64,000 nt of DNA, taken from contig NC_014924.1 of the NCBI RefSeq assembly GCF_000185965.1, forward strand, positions 3,162,001 to 3,226,000, given 5' to 3'. Made by a program: the position numbers and the translations under genes. This document shows, piece after piece, positions 16,744 through 27,157 of the stretch. Position 1 is the first letter of the stretch, and each line of letters begins with the position of its first letter. The DNA comes from Pseudoxanthomonas suwonensis 11-1. Lineage in GTDB: Bacteria; Pseudomonadota; Gammaproteobacteria; Xanthomonadales; Xanthomonadaceae. The notes below the pieces were generated by a model. It saw nothing but the letters and a program-made list of their open reading frames with translations, had not been told where the DNA came from and searched no databases.

Positions 16744-16871
16744 GCCTGCCGGACGAGCGCGCGCCCTCCCGCCCCCGCGATGGTGGCAGTCCGCGCGGGG
16801 CCCACTGCACGTGCAAGGACGACTGCATTGCCTTGCCGGACCGCTGGAACCATCAGCGGCCGTGAGGCGAC

Positions 16872-18185
16872 TCAGACCACCAGGTCCAGCAGTAGCACGC
16901 CGGCCAGGCCGACCACGGAGATGGTGGATTCCATCACCGTCCAGGAGCGGAAGGTCTGCGCCATGGACAGGTTGAAGAACTCCTTGAACATCCAGAAGGC
17001 CGAGTCGTTGACGTGGGAACCGAACACGCTGCCGGCGCCCACGGACAGCACCATCAGTTCCGGCGATACGCCGGTGGTCTCGACCAGCGGACCGACCACG
17101 CCGGCGGCGGTGATCACCGCCACGGTGGAGGAACCGATCATCACCCGCAGCAACGCGGTTGCCAGCCAGGCGAACAGCAGCGGCGGCATCTGCCACTGTC
17201 CGGCCAGGGCGGCGATGGTCGCACCCACCCCACTGTCCACCAGCACCTGCTTGAACACGCCGCCGGCGGTGATGATCAGCAGGATCACGGCGATGCCGCC
17301 GATCGCGGCATTGAGCCAGCGCGTCTGCGTCTCCAGGCCGACGCCGCGGCGGTGACCGAGGCACCAGAAGGCCAGCAGGGTCGACAGCAGCAGGGCGACG
17401 GTCGGGTTGCCGAGGAACAGCAGCGCGGTACGCGCCAGGCCTTCCGGCAACAGCCCATCGGCGATCACCGAGATGCTGATCAGCAACACCGGCGACAGCG
17501 CGATCAGGAACGAGCACAGCGCTCCCGGCGGTTCGCCCTTCGCGCCGTCCTCCGGCCCATTGAACAGGTCCGGCAGCGGCGGATTGATCGACTTCAGCCG
17601 TCGCGACAGCCAGGGTCCGGCGATCACCACCGCCGGCGCGGCCATCACGATGCCGTACAGCAGGGTGCGGCCCATGTCCGCGCCGAATGCATTCACCAGC
17701 ACCACCGGCCCCGGATGCGGCGGCAGGAAGCAGTGTGTGGTGCTGAGCGAAGCCACGGTGGGAATGGCGAGCAGCAGGATCGGCAGGCCGGTGCGACGGG
17801 CCAGCGAGAAGATCAGCGGCACCAGGATGATGAAGCCGGCATTGAAGTACAGCGGGATGCCGACCAGGAAGCCGGTCAGCAGCAGCGCCCACTGGATGTT
17901 GCGCTCGCCAAAGGCGCCGATCAGGGTGGTTGCGATCTTCTCCGCTGCGCCGCTCTCCTCCAGCACCTTGCCCAGGATCGCGCCGAGCACGATCACCAGC
18001 GCCAGGCCCGCGAGCGTGCTGCCCACGCCGGTGTCGATGGTCTTCACCAGGTCCTGCGGCGCGATGCCCAGGGCCAGGCCCATCGGGATCGCCACCACCA
18101 GCAGCGACAGGAACGGACTCAGCTTGCGCGCGGTGAGGAAGATCTGCAGCGCGATCGCCGCGGCAATGATGAGGAACGTGAGCAT
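16872..18185 (-). CDS. GntP-family gluconate/xylonate:H+ symporter
   Basis: A 437-residue, very hydrophobic inner-membrane permease of the GntP family (gluconate, ketogluconate or related sugar acids). Typical blocks are GVGSTLAGLALVIVLGA, the VGIPLYFNAGF loop and HCFLPPHPGP near residue 150. It is the last gene of the long minus-strand operon and follows the xylonate dehydratase by 84 nt, so D-xylonate is a likely substrate; this is inference. GGGAG within a 12-bp palindrome (18192-18203) is its ribosome-binding site. Confidence 0.88.
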   Translation of the reverse strand: MLTFLIIAAAIALQIFLTARKLSPFLSLLVVAIPMGLALGIAPQDLVKTIDTGVGSTLAGLALVIVLGAILGKVLEESGAAEKIATTLIGAFGERNIQWALLLTGFLVGIPLYFNAGFIILVPLIFSLARRTGLPILLLAIPTVASLSTTHCFLPPHPGPVVLVNAFGADMGRTLLYGIVMAAPAVVIAGPWLSRRLKSINPPLPDLFNGPEDGAKGEPPGALCSFLIALSPVLLISISVIADGLLPEGLARTALLFLGNPTVALLLSTLLAFWCLGHRRGVGLETQTRWLNAAIGGIAVILLIITAGGVFKQVLVDSGVGATIAALAGQWQMPPLLFAWLATALLRVMIGSSTVAVITAAGVVGPLVETTGVSPELMVLSVGAGSVFGSHVNDSAFWMFKEFFNLSMAQTFRSWTVMESTISVVGLAGVLLLDLVV

Positions 18186-18269
18186 CCAGCGACTCCCGGG
18201 AGTGAGGTGGTGCGACGTCCGGCCAGGGCCGGCGCGATCAGGCGGTCGTGCAGTCCTTGCCGCGCGGCG

Positions 18270-20276
18270 TCAGTCCCCTCCCGCCGCGCGACGCTGCGCC
18301 AGGGCCGCGCGGCCGGCGCGCAGGGTCTCGACGATGGCGTCCACGTCGTAGACGCAGCCGCCCCAGGTGCCGCCGCTGGCTTCCTGCAGCGCAGCCCACA
18401 GCCGGGTGTCGGCCGGCAGCTTCGGATGCGGGGCGATGGCCGGATGCACCGGCCGCGATGCCAGCACCGCTGCCGCTTCCTCCGGCGACAACGGGTTCGC
18501 CTCGTCGGTGCCGATGAAGTCGATGCTCCCCTGCAGCGTGTTGCGATCGATTACGATCCGCACCAGGTCGCCATCGCGCAGCCGGCCGATCGGTCCGCCG
18601 GCCAGCGCCTCCGGCCCGACATGGCCGATGCAGGCGCCGGTGGAAACGCCGGAGAAACGCGCATCGGTCAGCACCGGCACGTGCTTGCCCCAGGGCAGGT
18701 ACTTGAGCGCGGAGGTGAGCTGGTAGGTCTCCTCCATGCCGGTGCCCGCCGGGCCGCAGCCAGCCAGCACCACGACGTCACCGGCCACCACCGCGCCCTC
18801 GCCCTTGGCCTTGATCGCGGCGATGGCCTCGTGCTCGCTGGCGAACACCCGCGCCCTGCCGGTATGGCGGTAGACGTTGTCCGCGTCGACCACCGAAGGA
18901 TCGATCGAGGTGGCCTTGATCACCGAACCGTCGGGCGCGAGGTTGCCGACCGGGAACACCAGTGCAGACGTCAACCCGGCGGCACGGGCCGCGTCCGGAC
19001 CCATGATCACGTTGCCGGGATCGACGCCATCGAGCTCGCGCAGCCGCTGCCGCGCGATGCGGCGTGCCTGGCTGTGCTCCCACCATTCCAGGTTCTCGCC
19101 GACCGTGCGGCCGCTGACCGTGGGGATGTCCAGGTGCAGCAGTCCCATGTCGCGCAGGTGCAGCATCACCTCCGGCACGCCGCCGGCCATGAACACCTGA
19201 ACCGTGGGATGGTGGCGCGGGCCGTTGGGCAGCGCGTCGACCAGGCGCGGCGTGGCGCGGTTGGCCGCGGTCCAGTCGGCCACCGTCGGCGCGGTGAGCC
19301 CGGCGGCACGCGCGATTGCCGGCACGTGCAGCAGCAGGTTGGTGGACCCGCCGAAGGCGGCATGCACGACCAGCGCGTTCTCCACCGCCTTGCGGGTGAG
19401 GATCGCCGACAGCGGAGTGCCGGCCTGCGCCAGCCGCATCAGCGCCAGCGCCGAGCGCCGAGCCATGTCCAGCCACACCGGTTCGCCGGACGGAGCGAGC
19501 GCACTGTGCGGCAGGGCAATACCCAGGGCCTCGGCGATCACCTGCGAAGTCGCGGCGGTACCGAGGAACTGGCAGCCGCCGCCCGGCGAGCCGCAGGCGC
19601 GGCAGCCCATCGCCGCCGCGTGCTCGAGGTCGATCAGCCCATGCGCGTAACGCGCGCCGATGGTCTGCACCTTGGCCGTGTCCTCGGCGCCGCGCGCCGG
19701 CAGGGTCACGCCGCCGGGCACGATCACGCCGGGCAGGTCGCCGCAGCCGGCCAGGGCCAGCATCATCGCCGGCAGGCCCTTGTCGCAGGTGGCGATGCCC
19801 AACACGCCGCGACGCGTTGGCAACGAGCGCACCAGGCGGCGCATGGTCATCGCCGCGTCGTTGCGGTACGGCAGGCTGTCGAACATGCCGGTCGTGCCCT
19901 GGGTGCGGCCATCGCACGGATCCGAGCACATCACCGAGAACGGCAGGCCGCCGTGGCCGGCGAACGTTTCCGCGGCGGCGCGCACCAGGCGGTCGATCTC
20001 CCAGTGGCCGGTATGCAGGCCGAGTGCGACCGGCTGGCCGTCCCCGGCGCGCAGTCCGCCCTGGGTGCTGACGATCAGGTACGGATCGCGCGCGATCTCG
20101 CTGGCGCGCCAGCCCATGCCGGCATTCTGGGTCATGCCGAACAGGTGGCCGCTGGGCGCCTGGCGCAGGGTCGCGTCGTCGATCGGCAGGCGCCCGGGCG
20201 GACCCTCGCCGGAGGTACGGGTTGCCGCCAGGGCGGTTCCGTCGCCGAGGATCGCGTCGAGGGCGTCAGCCTGCAT
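18270..20276 (-). CDS. yjhG: D-xylonate dehydratase, YjhG/YagF type
   Basis: A 668-residue IlvD/Edd-superfamily Fe-S dehydratase of the longer YjhG/YagF branch, which converts D-xylonate to 2-keto-3-deoxy-D-xylonate. Conserved Cys blocks for the cluster are seen in [21 protein letters not shown] and [18 protein letters not shown] lies before the ATG. The gene begins 8 nt after the semialdehyde dehydrogenase stop, in the order needed for the Weimberg pathway. Length fits the family (about 650). Related aldonates cannot be excluded as substrates. Confidence 0.88.
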   Translation of the reverse strand: MQADALDAILGDGTALAATRTSGEGPPGRLPIDDATLRQAPSGHLFGMTQNAGMGWRASEIARDPYLIVSTQGGLRAGDGQPVALGLHTGHWEIDRLVRAAAETFAGHGGLPFSVMCSDPCDGRTQGTTGMFDSLPYRNDAAMTMRRLVRSLPTRRGVLGIATCDKGLPAMMLALAGCGDLPGVIVPGGVTLPARGAEDTAKVQTIGARYAHGLIDLEHAAAMGCRACGSPGGGCQFLGTAATSQVIAEALGIALPHSALAPSGEPVWLDMARRSALALMRLAQAGTPLSAILTRKAVENALVVHAAFGGSTNLLLHVPAIARAAGLTAPTVADWTAANRATPRLVDALPNGPRHHPTVQVFMAGGVPEVMLHLRDMGLLHLDIPTVSGRTVGENLEWWEHSQARRIARQRLRELDGVDPGNVIMGPDAARAAGLTSALVFPVGNLAPDGSVIKATSIDPSVVDADNVYRHTGRARVFASEHEAIAAIKAKGEGAVVAGDVVVLAGCGPAGTGMEETYQLTSALKYLPWGKHVPVLTDARFSGVSTGACIGHVGPEALAGGPIGRLRDGDLVRIVIDRNTLQGSIDFIGTDEANPLSPEEAAAVLASRPVHPAIAPHPKLPADTRLWAALQEASGGTWGGCVYDVDAIVETLRAGRAALAQRRAAGGD

Positions 20277-20284
20277 CGTTCACC

Positions 20285-21880
20285 TCATGCGTCGGCGGTG
20301 GTCCACTTGCCATCCACCAGGCGCCACAGGGAGCCGGTGGGATTGGCATCGCGCAGCGCCATCGGCAGGCGGTGCGAGCGCACGTTGTCGTAGCTGTGCA
20401 GCGCGCTGAAGCGCAGCAGCGAGGCCGGGATGCCGACCGCGGTGAACGCCGGATGCCCGGTGGCCGGATACGGACCGCCGTGGTTCTGCGCCGGCGACAC
20501 CGCAACGCCGGTGGGCATGCGGTCGTTGATCAGGCGGCCGACGCGGTTGCGCAGCACCGGGGCGACCAGGTCGTACTGCGGATCGTCCGAACCGGCGGTA
20601 TCGCTGTAGATGGTGCCGGTGAGGTTGCCCTCCAGCGCATGTGCGACCTGCAGCACCTGCTCGTCCGAGTCGGCCAGCACCAGCAGGCAGACCTGGCCGA
20701 AGGCCTCGTTCTGCAGCTCGCGCGGGGCTTCCAGGAAGCGCTTGCCGGACACCCACAGCAGGGTCGGCTGGAAGGCGTAGCCGGCCGCATCATCGGCGAC
20801 GCCGCCGCCGGCCAGCAGCTCGGCACCAGCCGCGCGCAGCGAGGCCACTGCTTCGCCCACCGATTCGGGCGCACGCGGGGTCAGCAGCACGCCGGCGGGG
20901 GTGGCCGCGGTCAGGCGCTGCATCTCCTGCACGAAGGCGTCGGTGTGCTCGCCCGGCGGCAGCACGGTCACGCCCGGGCGGGTGCAGAACTGGCCGGCGC
21001 CCATGGCGCAGGAACCGGCCAGTTCCGCGGCGATGGCCGCGCCGCGCTCGCGCAGCGCGCCGGCCAGCACGAACACCGGATTGACCGAGGACATCTCCAG
21101 GTAGGCGGGCTTGCCTGCGGCATCGGCCGCGGCCTTGATCGCCATGCCGGCCGGACGGCTGCCGGTGAAGGCGATCGCCGCGGTGCGATGGTCGGTGACC
21201 AGGCGCAGGCCCAGCTCGTTGGAGGTGTGGAAGAACATCTGCACCGTGCCCGATGGCACGCCGCTGGCCTGCACCGCCTCGACCGCGGCCTGGGCCAGCA
21301 GCAGCGAGGTATGCGGATGCGCAGGATGCGCCTTGGCGATCACCGGGTTGCCCGCGGCAATGGCCGCGGCGAAGTCGCCACCGGACACGCCGTTAAAGGC
21401 GAACGGGAAGTTGTTGGGACCGAACACCACCACCGGGCCACCCAGCGGACCATGCATGGAGCGCAGGTTGTTGGCGGTGTCGATGGTCGGGCGCGCCCAG
21501 CTGCCATCACGCGCGGCCTGCGCGGCCTGGCGCAGCTGGCCGGTGGTGCGCGGCAGCTCGGCCTTGCGCAGGCGCGGTTCGACCGGCAGGCCGGTCTCGC
21601 GGTGCGCGGATTCGATCAGGGCCTCGGCGCGGGCCTCGATGCCGTCGGCGAAGGCCTCGAGGAACTGGGCGATGCGCTCGCCCGGCAGGCGCGCCAGCTC
21701 GACCGCTGCGCGCTTGCCGGCCTCGAGCATGGCGTCTAGGTCTTCCCAGCCGGAAACCGGATAGTCGTGGCTGTCCACTTCCAGCTTCTGCGAAGGGTTG
21801 TACGCGCGGAAGCTGCCGGCCGGCGAGGTCGACTCGACCCAGCGGCCGTCGATGAGGATGGGTTGCAGGTTCTTGCTCAT
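20285..21880 (-). CDS. Alpha-ketoglutarate semialdehyde dehydrogenase
   Basis: A 531-residue aldehyde dehydrogenase oxidising 2,5-dioxopentanoate to alpha-ketoglutarate, last step of the Weimberg pathway. Catalytic Cys299 in GQFCTRPG and Glu262 in [11 protein letters not shown] are in place, along with GPNNFPFAF (154-162) and FTGSRPAG (238-245). These blocks are like the KGSADH class seen in aldarate and xylonate pathways. ATG 21880 overlaps the stop of the upstream FAH-fold gene (ATGA). The same enzyme type also works in glucarate/galactarate breakdown, but the neighbours favour xylonate. Confidence 0.9.
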   Translation of the reverse strand: MSKNLQPILIDGRWVESTSPAGSFRAYNPSQKLEVDSHDYPVSGWEDLDAMLEAGKRAAVELARLPGERIAQFLEAFADGIEARAEALIESAHRETGLPVEPRLRKAELPRTTGQLRQAAQAARDGSWARPTIDTANNLRSMHGPLGGPVVVFGPNNFPFAFNGVSGGDFAAAIAAGNPVIAKAHPAHPHTSLLLAQAAVEAVQASGVPSGTVQMFFHTSNELGLRLVTDHRTAAIAFTGSRPAGMAIKAAADAAGKPAYLEMSSVNPVFVLAGALRERGAAIAAELAGSCAMGAGQFCTRPGVTVLPPGEHTDAFVQEMQRLTAATPAGVLLTPRAPESVGEAVASLRAAGAELLAGGGVADDAAGYAFQPTLLWVSGKRFLEAPRELQNEAFGQVCLLVLADSDEQVLQVAHALEGNLTGTIYSDTAGSDDPQYDLVAPVLRNRVGRLINDRMPTGVAVSPAQNHGGPYPATGHPAFTAVGIPASLLRFSALHSYDNVRSHRLPMALRDANPTGSLWRLVDGKWTTADA

Positions 21881-22695
21881 TGCACGGGGTTCTCCAGGAC
21901 CAGGCCGTCGATCTCGATGCGCACGACATCGCCGGACTGCAGGGTGAAAGTCTCGTCCGGCACGATGCCGGTGCCGGTAAACAGGAAGGCGCCGAAGGGG
22001 AAGGACAGCTCGCGGACCAGGTAACCGGCCAGCTCGTCCAGGCCACGCTTGATCTGCGAGGTGCGGGTCTGGCCGGCGAAGGCCTCCTCGCCACCACGCA
22101 GGATACGCAGGCCGATCGGGAGATCCGTCATCGCCGCGGCCGGGCACAGGCGGATCGCCGGGCCGATCGCGCAGGAGCCGTCATAGACCTTGGCCTGCGG
22201 CAGGTACAGCGGGTTCTCGCCCTCGATGCTGCGCGAGGACACGTCGTTGCCGACGCTGTAGCCGCGGATCGCGCCGCTGGTGTCGACCAGCAGCACCAGC
22301 TCGGGCTCGGGCACGTTCCAGTGGCTGTCGGCGCGCACGCGGATCGGCTGGCCGTGGCCCACGGTGCGCCAGCCGGCGGCCTTGAAGAACAGCTCCGGGC
22401 GCGCGGCGCCGTAGACCTTCTGGTACACGTCGGCGCTCTGCGACTCGGCCTCGCGCGCCATGCGGCTGCTGAGGTAGGTCACGCCGCTGGCCCAGGCTTC
22501 CTGCACGTCCTCGATCGGGGCCAGCAGCGGGCCATTGGCCGGCTCGCCGGTGGCCGCGCCGTCGAGCGCCGCCTGCGCGGCGGCGGCCGGCAGCGCCAGC
22601 CAGGCGGAAAGGCTGAAGCCCGCGGGCAGGTAATGGCCATCCAGTGCCCAGCGCGGGCCGTCGGAGGTGGCGTGGCGGGTGAGGCTGGCGGTCAT
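21877..22695 (-). CDS. FAH-family 2-keto-3-deoxy-pentonate dehydratase
   Basis: A 272-residue protein of the fumarylacetoacetate hydrolase fold. Metal-binding blocks EPELVLLVD and [19 protein letters not shown] are present, followed by [11 protein letters not shown]. Placed between the xylonate dehydratase and KGSADH, it should dehydrate 2-keto-3-deoxy-xylonate (or -arabinonate) to 2,5-dioxopentanoate, like XylX/KdaD. Function follows from family plus context. Start ATG 22695, 38 nt after uxuB; coupled by ATGA to the dehydrogenase. Confidence 0.85.
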   Translation of the reverse strand: MTASLTRHATSDGPRWALDGHYLPAGFSLSAWLALPAAAAQAALDGAATGEPANGPLLAPIEDVQEAWASGVTYLSSRMAREAESQSADVYQKVYGAARPELFFKAAGWRTVGHGQPIRVRADSHWNVPEPELVLLVDTSGAIRGYSVGNDVSSRSIEGENPLYLPQAKVYDGSCAIGPAIRLCPAAAMTDLPIGLRILRGGEEAFAGQTRTSQIKRGLDELAGYLVRELSFPFGAFLFTGTGIVPDETFTLQSGDVVRIEIDGLVLENPVQ

Positions 22696-22733
22696 GGTCA
22701 CTCCACTGTTCGACGGTTGGGGAAACGGGCCGG

Positions 22734-24206
22734 TCAGGCCGCGGCAAGTACTTGGCGCAGGTGGTCGGGCGTGGCCGGTTCGAGCGCGGCGTAGGCATCG
22801 CGCAGCGCCGCGACGAAGCGCGCGTCGCCGGCCAGCGTACCGAACACGCCGTCCAGTGCGAGGAACGCGTTCACGTCCTGGGCTGCATCGCCGCTGCAGG
22901 CCGCGCCGATACGCGCCAGCCCGGTCGCCAGCGGATCGGTGATGGCCACGCCACGTCCGGCCTGGCGGCGCACGAACTGCAGCCAGCCGGCCACCGGCAG
23001 GCACAGGCGGGTGACCGCCCTGCCCGCGGCCAGGGCGTCGGCGATGGTGCCGAGCAGGCGCACCGGGATCTTCTGCGAACCGTCCCAGGCGATCTGCGCC
23101 AGCAGGTGGCGGATGGCGGGATTGCGGAAGCGCTCGAGGATGGCGCCGACATAGGCGCCCGGATCGAAGCCCTCCGGCACCTGCAGCGAGGGCACGATGT
23201 CCTGCCGCATCAGGCGCTCGACGAAGCCGGCCAGCACCGGATCGCGCATGGCATCGGCCACGCTTTCCAGCTCCATCAGCGAGCCCAGGTAGGCCAGCGC
23301 CGAATGCGGGGCGTTGAGCAGGCGCAGCTTGGCGCGGTCGTAGCCGGCGATGTCGCCGCTCATGACCACGCCGGCGCGCTCCAGCGGCGGGCGGCCGTTG
23401 CGGAAATCGTCCTCCACCACCCACTGGGTGTAGGGCTCGCGCTGCACCGGCCAGGCATCGGCCACGCCCAGCGCGGACTGCACCCGGGCGCGCACGCCGT
23501 CGTCGGTCGCGGGGGTGATGCTGTCGACCATCGAGCGCGGGAAGCCGACCTCGCGTTCGATCCAGGCCGCCAGCTCCGGATCGATGCGGCCGGCGTAGTC
23601 CAGCACCGCGCGACGCAGGCGGCCGCCGTTGTCGGCCAGGTTGTCGCAGCTGAGCACGGTGTAGGCCGCCAGCCCGCGCTCGCGGCGCAGGCGCAGGCCC
23701 TCGACCAGCCAGCCGATCGCGCTGACCGGCTGGCGTGGGTGGACCAGGTCGTGGGCGATATCCGGATGGCTGGCGTCCACGCCATCGGCCGACAGGCAGT
23801 AGCCCTTCTCGGTGATGGTCAGGGTCACCAGGCGCACGTCGGCATCGGCCAGGCGCGCGGCCACCGCCTCGCGCTGCTGCGGCGCGCACAGCACTTCGCG
23901 GATCGAGCCGACCACCCGCAGCCGGGGCTGCTCGCCCAGCAACAGCAGCGTGTACAGGCCGCACTGCGGCGCCAGCGCATCGCGCACGCCGGGGCTGTGC
24001 AGCGAGACAGCACTGATCGCCCATGCCGGATCCAGCGCCAGTAGGTCGTCCAGGTACACCGCCTGGTGCGCGCGGTGGAACGCGCCCGGGCCGAGATGGA
24101 CGATGCCGATGCGGGTGGCCGCGCGGTCGTAGGCCGGAGTCGCGACATTGGCCGGGATCCGGCCCAACGTGGCGGGGGAAAGGCGTGGGGTTTCGGTGGA
24201 ACTCAT
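22734..24206 (-). CDS. uxuB: D-fructuronate reductase (mannitol dehydrogenase family)
   Basis: A 490-residue polyol dehydrogenase-family enzyme reducing D-fructuronate to D-mannonate with NADH. The nucleotide-binding motif is [13 protein letters not shown] (~38-50), and the catalytic KxxxxNxxH motif is in [11 protein letters not shown]. Its partners are UxaC in the left arm and ManD a few genes upstream in this operon. Start ATG 24206 has only a weak SD. It is separated from the GH3 gene by 151 nt holding two strong stem-loops, so its expression may be set apart from the glycosidases. Confidence 0.9.
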   Translation of the reverse strand: MSSTETPRLSPATLGRIPANVATPAYDRAATRIGIVHLGPGAFHRAHQAVYLDDLLALDPAWAISAVSLHSPGVRDALAPQCGLYTLLLLGEQPRLRVVGSIREVLCAPQQREAVAARLADADVRLVTLTITEKGYCLSADGVDASHPDIAHDLVHPRQPVSAIGWLVEGLRLRRERGLAAYTVLSCDNLADNGGRLRRAVLDYAGRIDPELAAWIEREVGFPRSMVDSITPATDDGVRARVQSALGVADAWPVQREPYTQWVVEDDFRNGRPPLERAGVVMSGDIAGYDRAKLRLLNAPHSALAYLGSLMELESVADAMRDPVLAGFVERLMRQDIVPSLQVPEGFDPGAYVGAILERFRNPAIRHLLAQIAWDGSQKIPVRLLGTIADALAAGRAVTRLCLPVAGWLQFVRRQAGRGVAITDPLATGLARIGAACSGDAAQDVNAFLALDGVFGTLAGDARFVAALRDAYAALEPATPDHLRQVLAAA

Positions 24207-24269
24207 CTGCTTGCCGGTGGGGGAATAAGGCCCGCGCGGGCATGGCCGCGCGCGGAAAGGAATGGGACT

Positions 24270-24308
24270 GGCGGGACCGGTGTCCTGGGAGGTCGCACCG
24301 GTCCCGCC
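24270..24308 (-). repeat. Intercistronic stem-loop 1 (GH3/uxuB gap)
   Basis: Perfect 13-bp arms GGCGGGACCGGTG (24270-24282) and CACCGGTCCCGCC (24296-24308) with a 13-nt loop. There is no good U-run downstream on the minus strand (only ATTCCTTTCC), so it looks more like a processing or stability element than an intrinsic terminator. Confidence 0.7.
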
Positions 24309-24313
24309 GCCCC

Positions 24314-24350
24314 GTGCCCGACGCCAGCGGAGAGAGAAGGCGGCGGGCAC
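24314..24350 (-). repeat. Intercistronic stem-loop 2 (GH3/uxuB gap)
   Basis: Arms GTGCCCGACGCC (24314-24325) and GGCGGCGGGCAC (24339-24350) pair with one mismatch around a 13-nt loop. It begins 8 nt after the GH3 stop on the minus strand and stands in tandem with the previous stem-loop. Confidence 0.65.
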
Positions 24351-24357
24351 AAGACGG

Positions 24358-27108
24358 TCAGCGCGTGGCGACCTCCAGCGGTACGCTGGCACGGATGTCA
24401 GCGCTGGAGGCGCCGACCTGCACTTCGTAGCGGCCCGGATCGACGGTGTAGCGGCCGGCGGCCTCGTCGTACACGCGCAGGTCACGCTCGGGGACGATGC
24501 TGAAGGTGACGGTGCGCGATTCGCCCGGCTGCAGGTGCACGCGCTGGAAGCCGCGCAGTTCCTTCAGCGCGCGCTCGCGCTGCGGCTTCACCGGCGCCAG
24601 GTACAGCTGCACCACCTCGTCGCCGGCACGCTTGCCCTGGTTCTTCACGGTGACGCTGACGGTGACCTCGTCACCGGCGCCGGCCCGCTTGCGGTCCAGC
24701 TTCAGGCCGGAATAGCCGAAGCTGGTGTAGGACAGGCCATGGCCGAACGGGAACAGCGGCTGCCCGGTGAAGTAGCGGTAGGTGCGCTCCTTCATCGCGT
24801 AGTCGTCGAACGGCGGCAGCTTCTCGTCGGCGCTGTAGAAGGTCACCGGCAGGCGGCCACCCGGGTTGTAGTCGCCGAACAGGGCCTCGCCCACGGCGGT
24901 GCCGCCGCGCTGGCCCGGGTACCACGCCACGAGGATGCCCGGCACGTTCCGCCTGGCCCAGTCGATGCCCAGCGCTGAGCCGGTGGTCAGCACCATGACC
25001 ACCGGCTTGCCGGTGGCATGCACGGCCTCCAGCAGCTTCTGCTGGGTGGCCGGCAGGCGGATGTCGGTGCGATCACCGCCGGCGAAACCGGGGTAGTCGA
25101 CCTTCATTTCCTCGCCTTCGACGTCGCCGGTCAGGCCGCCGACGAACACCACCGCGTCTGCGCTGTTGGCGGCCTCGAGCGCGGTCTCGAACGGCGGCTT
25201 GGCGCCGGGACGGTCCCAGGCCAGGCGCACGGCCGCATCGCGCTCGTTCTCGTAGTAGTCCAGGCGGATGTCGTAGGCACGGCCGGCCTCGAGGTCCAGG
25301 CTGACGCTGTCGGCGCGCAGGCGCTCGGCGTCCTCCCAGTGGTCGAGCACCAGCTTGCCGTCCACGTACAGGCGCATGCCATCGTTGGCCGCGGCCTCGA
25401 TGCGGTAGCGGCCGCTCACCGGCGGAAGCAGCTGGCCGGTCCAGCGGATGCTGAAGCCGTCGTTGGGCACGGCGTTGTCCGGACCGGCCTCGCCACGCGC
25501 CATCAGGTTGTCGGTGGGCGAGCCGCGGTCCCAGCGGAAGGCGATCTGCTGGTCCACGCGCACCAGCACCGGGGTGCCGGACAGGTCCTTGTTGCGGAAG
25601 TACTCGCCGCGCAGGCCACGCTCGGTGGAACCGGCCTCCGGACGCAGGTACTGCGGCTCGATCAGTGGGGTGGCGGCCGGGTCGTCGCGACCCTCAACCA
25701 GGTCGACGCCACGCGCGTACACCACGTCGACGCCCGGCGCCGCCTCGCGGATGCCGCGCAGGATGGTCACCGGATCGGCCGGGGTGCCGTAGTAGTTGCC
25801 CAGCAGGGCCATGGTGTCGTCGGCGGTGGGGCCGACCACGGCCAGGCGGCGGATGTCCTTCGACAGCGGAAGCACGCCGTCGTTCTTCAGCAGTACCAGC
25901 GATTCCTGGGCCATCTTCCGCGCCAGCGCGTCGTGTTCGGCGGACTGGTTCACCGAGTACGGCACCTGGGCCCAGCGCACCTGCTCCGGCGGGTCGAACA
26001 TGCCCAGTTCCATGCGCGCCACGAACAGCCGGGTCAGCGCATCGTCGAGCTCGGCCTCGCTGATCAGGCCCTTCTTCACCGCCACCGGCAGGTGGTCGGC
26101 GTAGGTGCTGCCGCAGTTGAGCTCGGTGCCGTTCTTGACCGCCAGCGCGGCGGCTTCCTCCGGGGTCTCCACGATCTTGTGGTTCTTCCAGATGTCCACG
26201 ATCGCCCAGCAGTCGGACATCACGTAGCCATCGAAGCCCCAGTCGCGACGCAGCGTATCCAGCAGCAGGAACTTGCTGCCGCTGGCCGACTCGCCGTAGA
26301 CGCGGTTGTAGGCGCCCATCACCGCGTAGACGTCGGCTTCCTTCACCAGGCTCTCGAACGCCGGCAGGTAGGTGTCGTACAGGTCCTGCTTCGACGGATG
26401 CACGTCGAAGGTGTGGCGGTCGGCTTCCGGACCGCTGTGCACGGCGAAGTGCTTGGCGGTGGCGTCGAGCTTGCGGTACTTCGGATCAAGCGGCTGTCCG
26501 GTCTGGGGGTCCATGCCCTGCAGGCCACGCACGAAGGACACGCCCATGCGCGTGGTCAGGAACGGATCCTCGCCGTAGGTCTCCTGGCCGCGGCCCCAGC
26601 GCGGGTCGCGGAAGATGTTGATGTTCGGCGACCAGAAGGTCAGGCCCTGGTAGCGGCCGTGTTCCCCCTTGCGCAGGAAGTCGTGGTGCTTGGCGCGGGC
26701 CTCGTCGCTGATCGCCGCCGACACCTGGTCCATCAGCGGCACGTCGAAGCTGGCGGCCATGCCGATCGCCTGCGGGAACACGGTGGCGCCACCGGCGCGG
26801 GCGACGCCGTGCAGCGCCTCGTTCCACCAGTCGTAGGCCGGCAGGCCGAGGCGCTCGATCGCCGGCGAATCGTTCTGCATCTGCGCCGCCTTCTCCTCCA
26901 GCGTCATCCGCGACACCAGGGCCGCGGCGCGCTCCTCGAAGCTGAGCGAGGTGTCCAGCCACGGCCGCGCATCGTCGGCCTGGGCGTGGACCGCGGGCAG
27001 CGCGACCAGCAGTGCCAGCGCGCAGCCGCGGGCGAGCATGCGCCGGCGGAGGCCGTGCACCCTCGCGCTGGCGGGGGCATGGCGGACGGTTCCGTTGTTG
27101 GCGTGCAT
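24358..27108 (-). CDS. GH3 beta-xylosidase/beta-glucosidase with PA14 domain
   Basis: A 916-residue exported family 3 glycosidase. Signal peptide to about residue 43 (VHAQA), GH3 N-terminal barrel with nucleophile Asp299 in VMSDCWAI and substrate-binding KHFAVHSGPE, C-terminal alpha/beta sandwich interrupted by a PA14 domain (about 495-640), then a fibronectin-III-like tail. GAGAGGAG stands before ATG. Within a xylan operon the expected activity is exo-beta-xylosidase on xylo-oligosaccharides; beta-glucosidase cannot be ruled out from sequence. Confidence 0.9.
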   Translation of the reverse strand: MHANNGTVRHAPASARVHGLRRRMLARGCALALLVALPAVHAQADDARPWLDTSLSFEERAAALVSRMTLEEKAAQMQNDSPAIERLGLPAYDWWNEALHGVARAGGATVFPQAIGMAASFDVPLMDQVSAAISDEARAKHHDFLRKGEHGRYQGLTFWSPNINIFRDPRWGRGQETYGEDPFLTTRMGVSFVRGLQGMDPQTGQPLDPKYRKLDATAKHFAVHSGPEADRHTFDVHPSKQDLYDTYLPAFESLVKEADVYAVMGAYNRVYGESASGSKFLLLDTLRRDWGFDGYVMSDCWAIVDIWKNHKIVETPEEAAALAVKNGTELNCGSTYADHLPVAVKKGLISEAELDDALTRLFVARMELGMFDPPEQVRWAQVPYSVNQSAEHDALARKMAQESLVLLKNDGVLPLSKDIRRLAVVGPTADDTMALLGNYYGTPADPVTILRGIREAAPGVDVVYARGVDLVEGRDDPAATPLIEPQYLRPEAGSTERGLRGEYFRNKDLSGTPVLVRVDQQIAFRWDRGSPTDNLMARGEAGPDNAVPNDGFSIRWTGQLLPPVSGRYRIEAAANDGMRLYVDGKLVLDHWEDAERLRADSVSLDLEAGRAYDIRLDYYENERDAAVRLAWDRPGAKPPFETALEAANSADAVVFVGGLTGDVEGEEMKVDYPGFAGGDRTDIRLPATQQKLLEAVHATGKPVVMVLTTGSALGIDWARRNVPGILVAWYPGQRGGTAVGEALFGDYNPGGRLPVTFYSADEKLPPFDDYAMKERTYRYFTGQPLFPFGHGLSYTSFGYSGLKLDRKRAGAGDEVTVSVTVKNQGKRAGDEVVQLYLAPVKPQRERALKELRGFQRVHLQPGESRTVTFSIVPERDLRVYDEAAGRYTVDPGRYEVQVGASSADIRASVPLEVATR

Positions 27109-27157
27109 GACTCGCTCCTCTCTCGTTTTCGGGATTGGGTGGTGCGGTGTGCCGGCT

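Noticed and set aside
16771-16801. CCCCGCG/CGCGGGG hairpin between the halogenase-like and GntP genes
   Set aside because: Short stem, long loop and no U-run; not better than expected in this base composition.
18192-18203. ACTCCCGGGAGT palindrome upstream of the GntP gene
   Set aside because: With no loop it cannot fold well as RNA, and half of it is the ribosome-binding site; no second copy seen.
17013-20393. A 1126-codon open frame on the plus strand over the GntP and dehydratase genes
   Set aside because: Mirror frame of two well-supported minus-strand genes; no family motifs, no SD.
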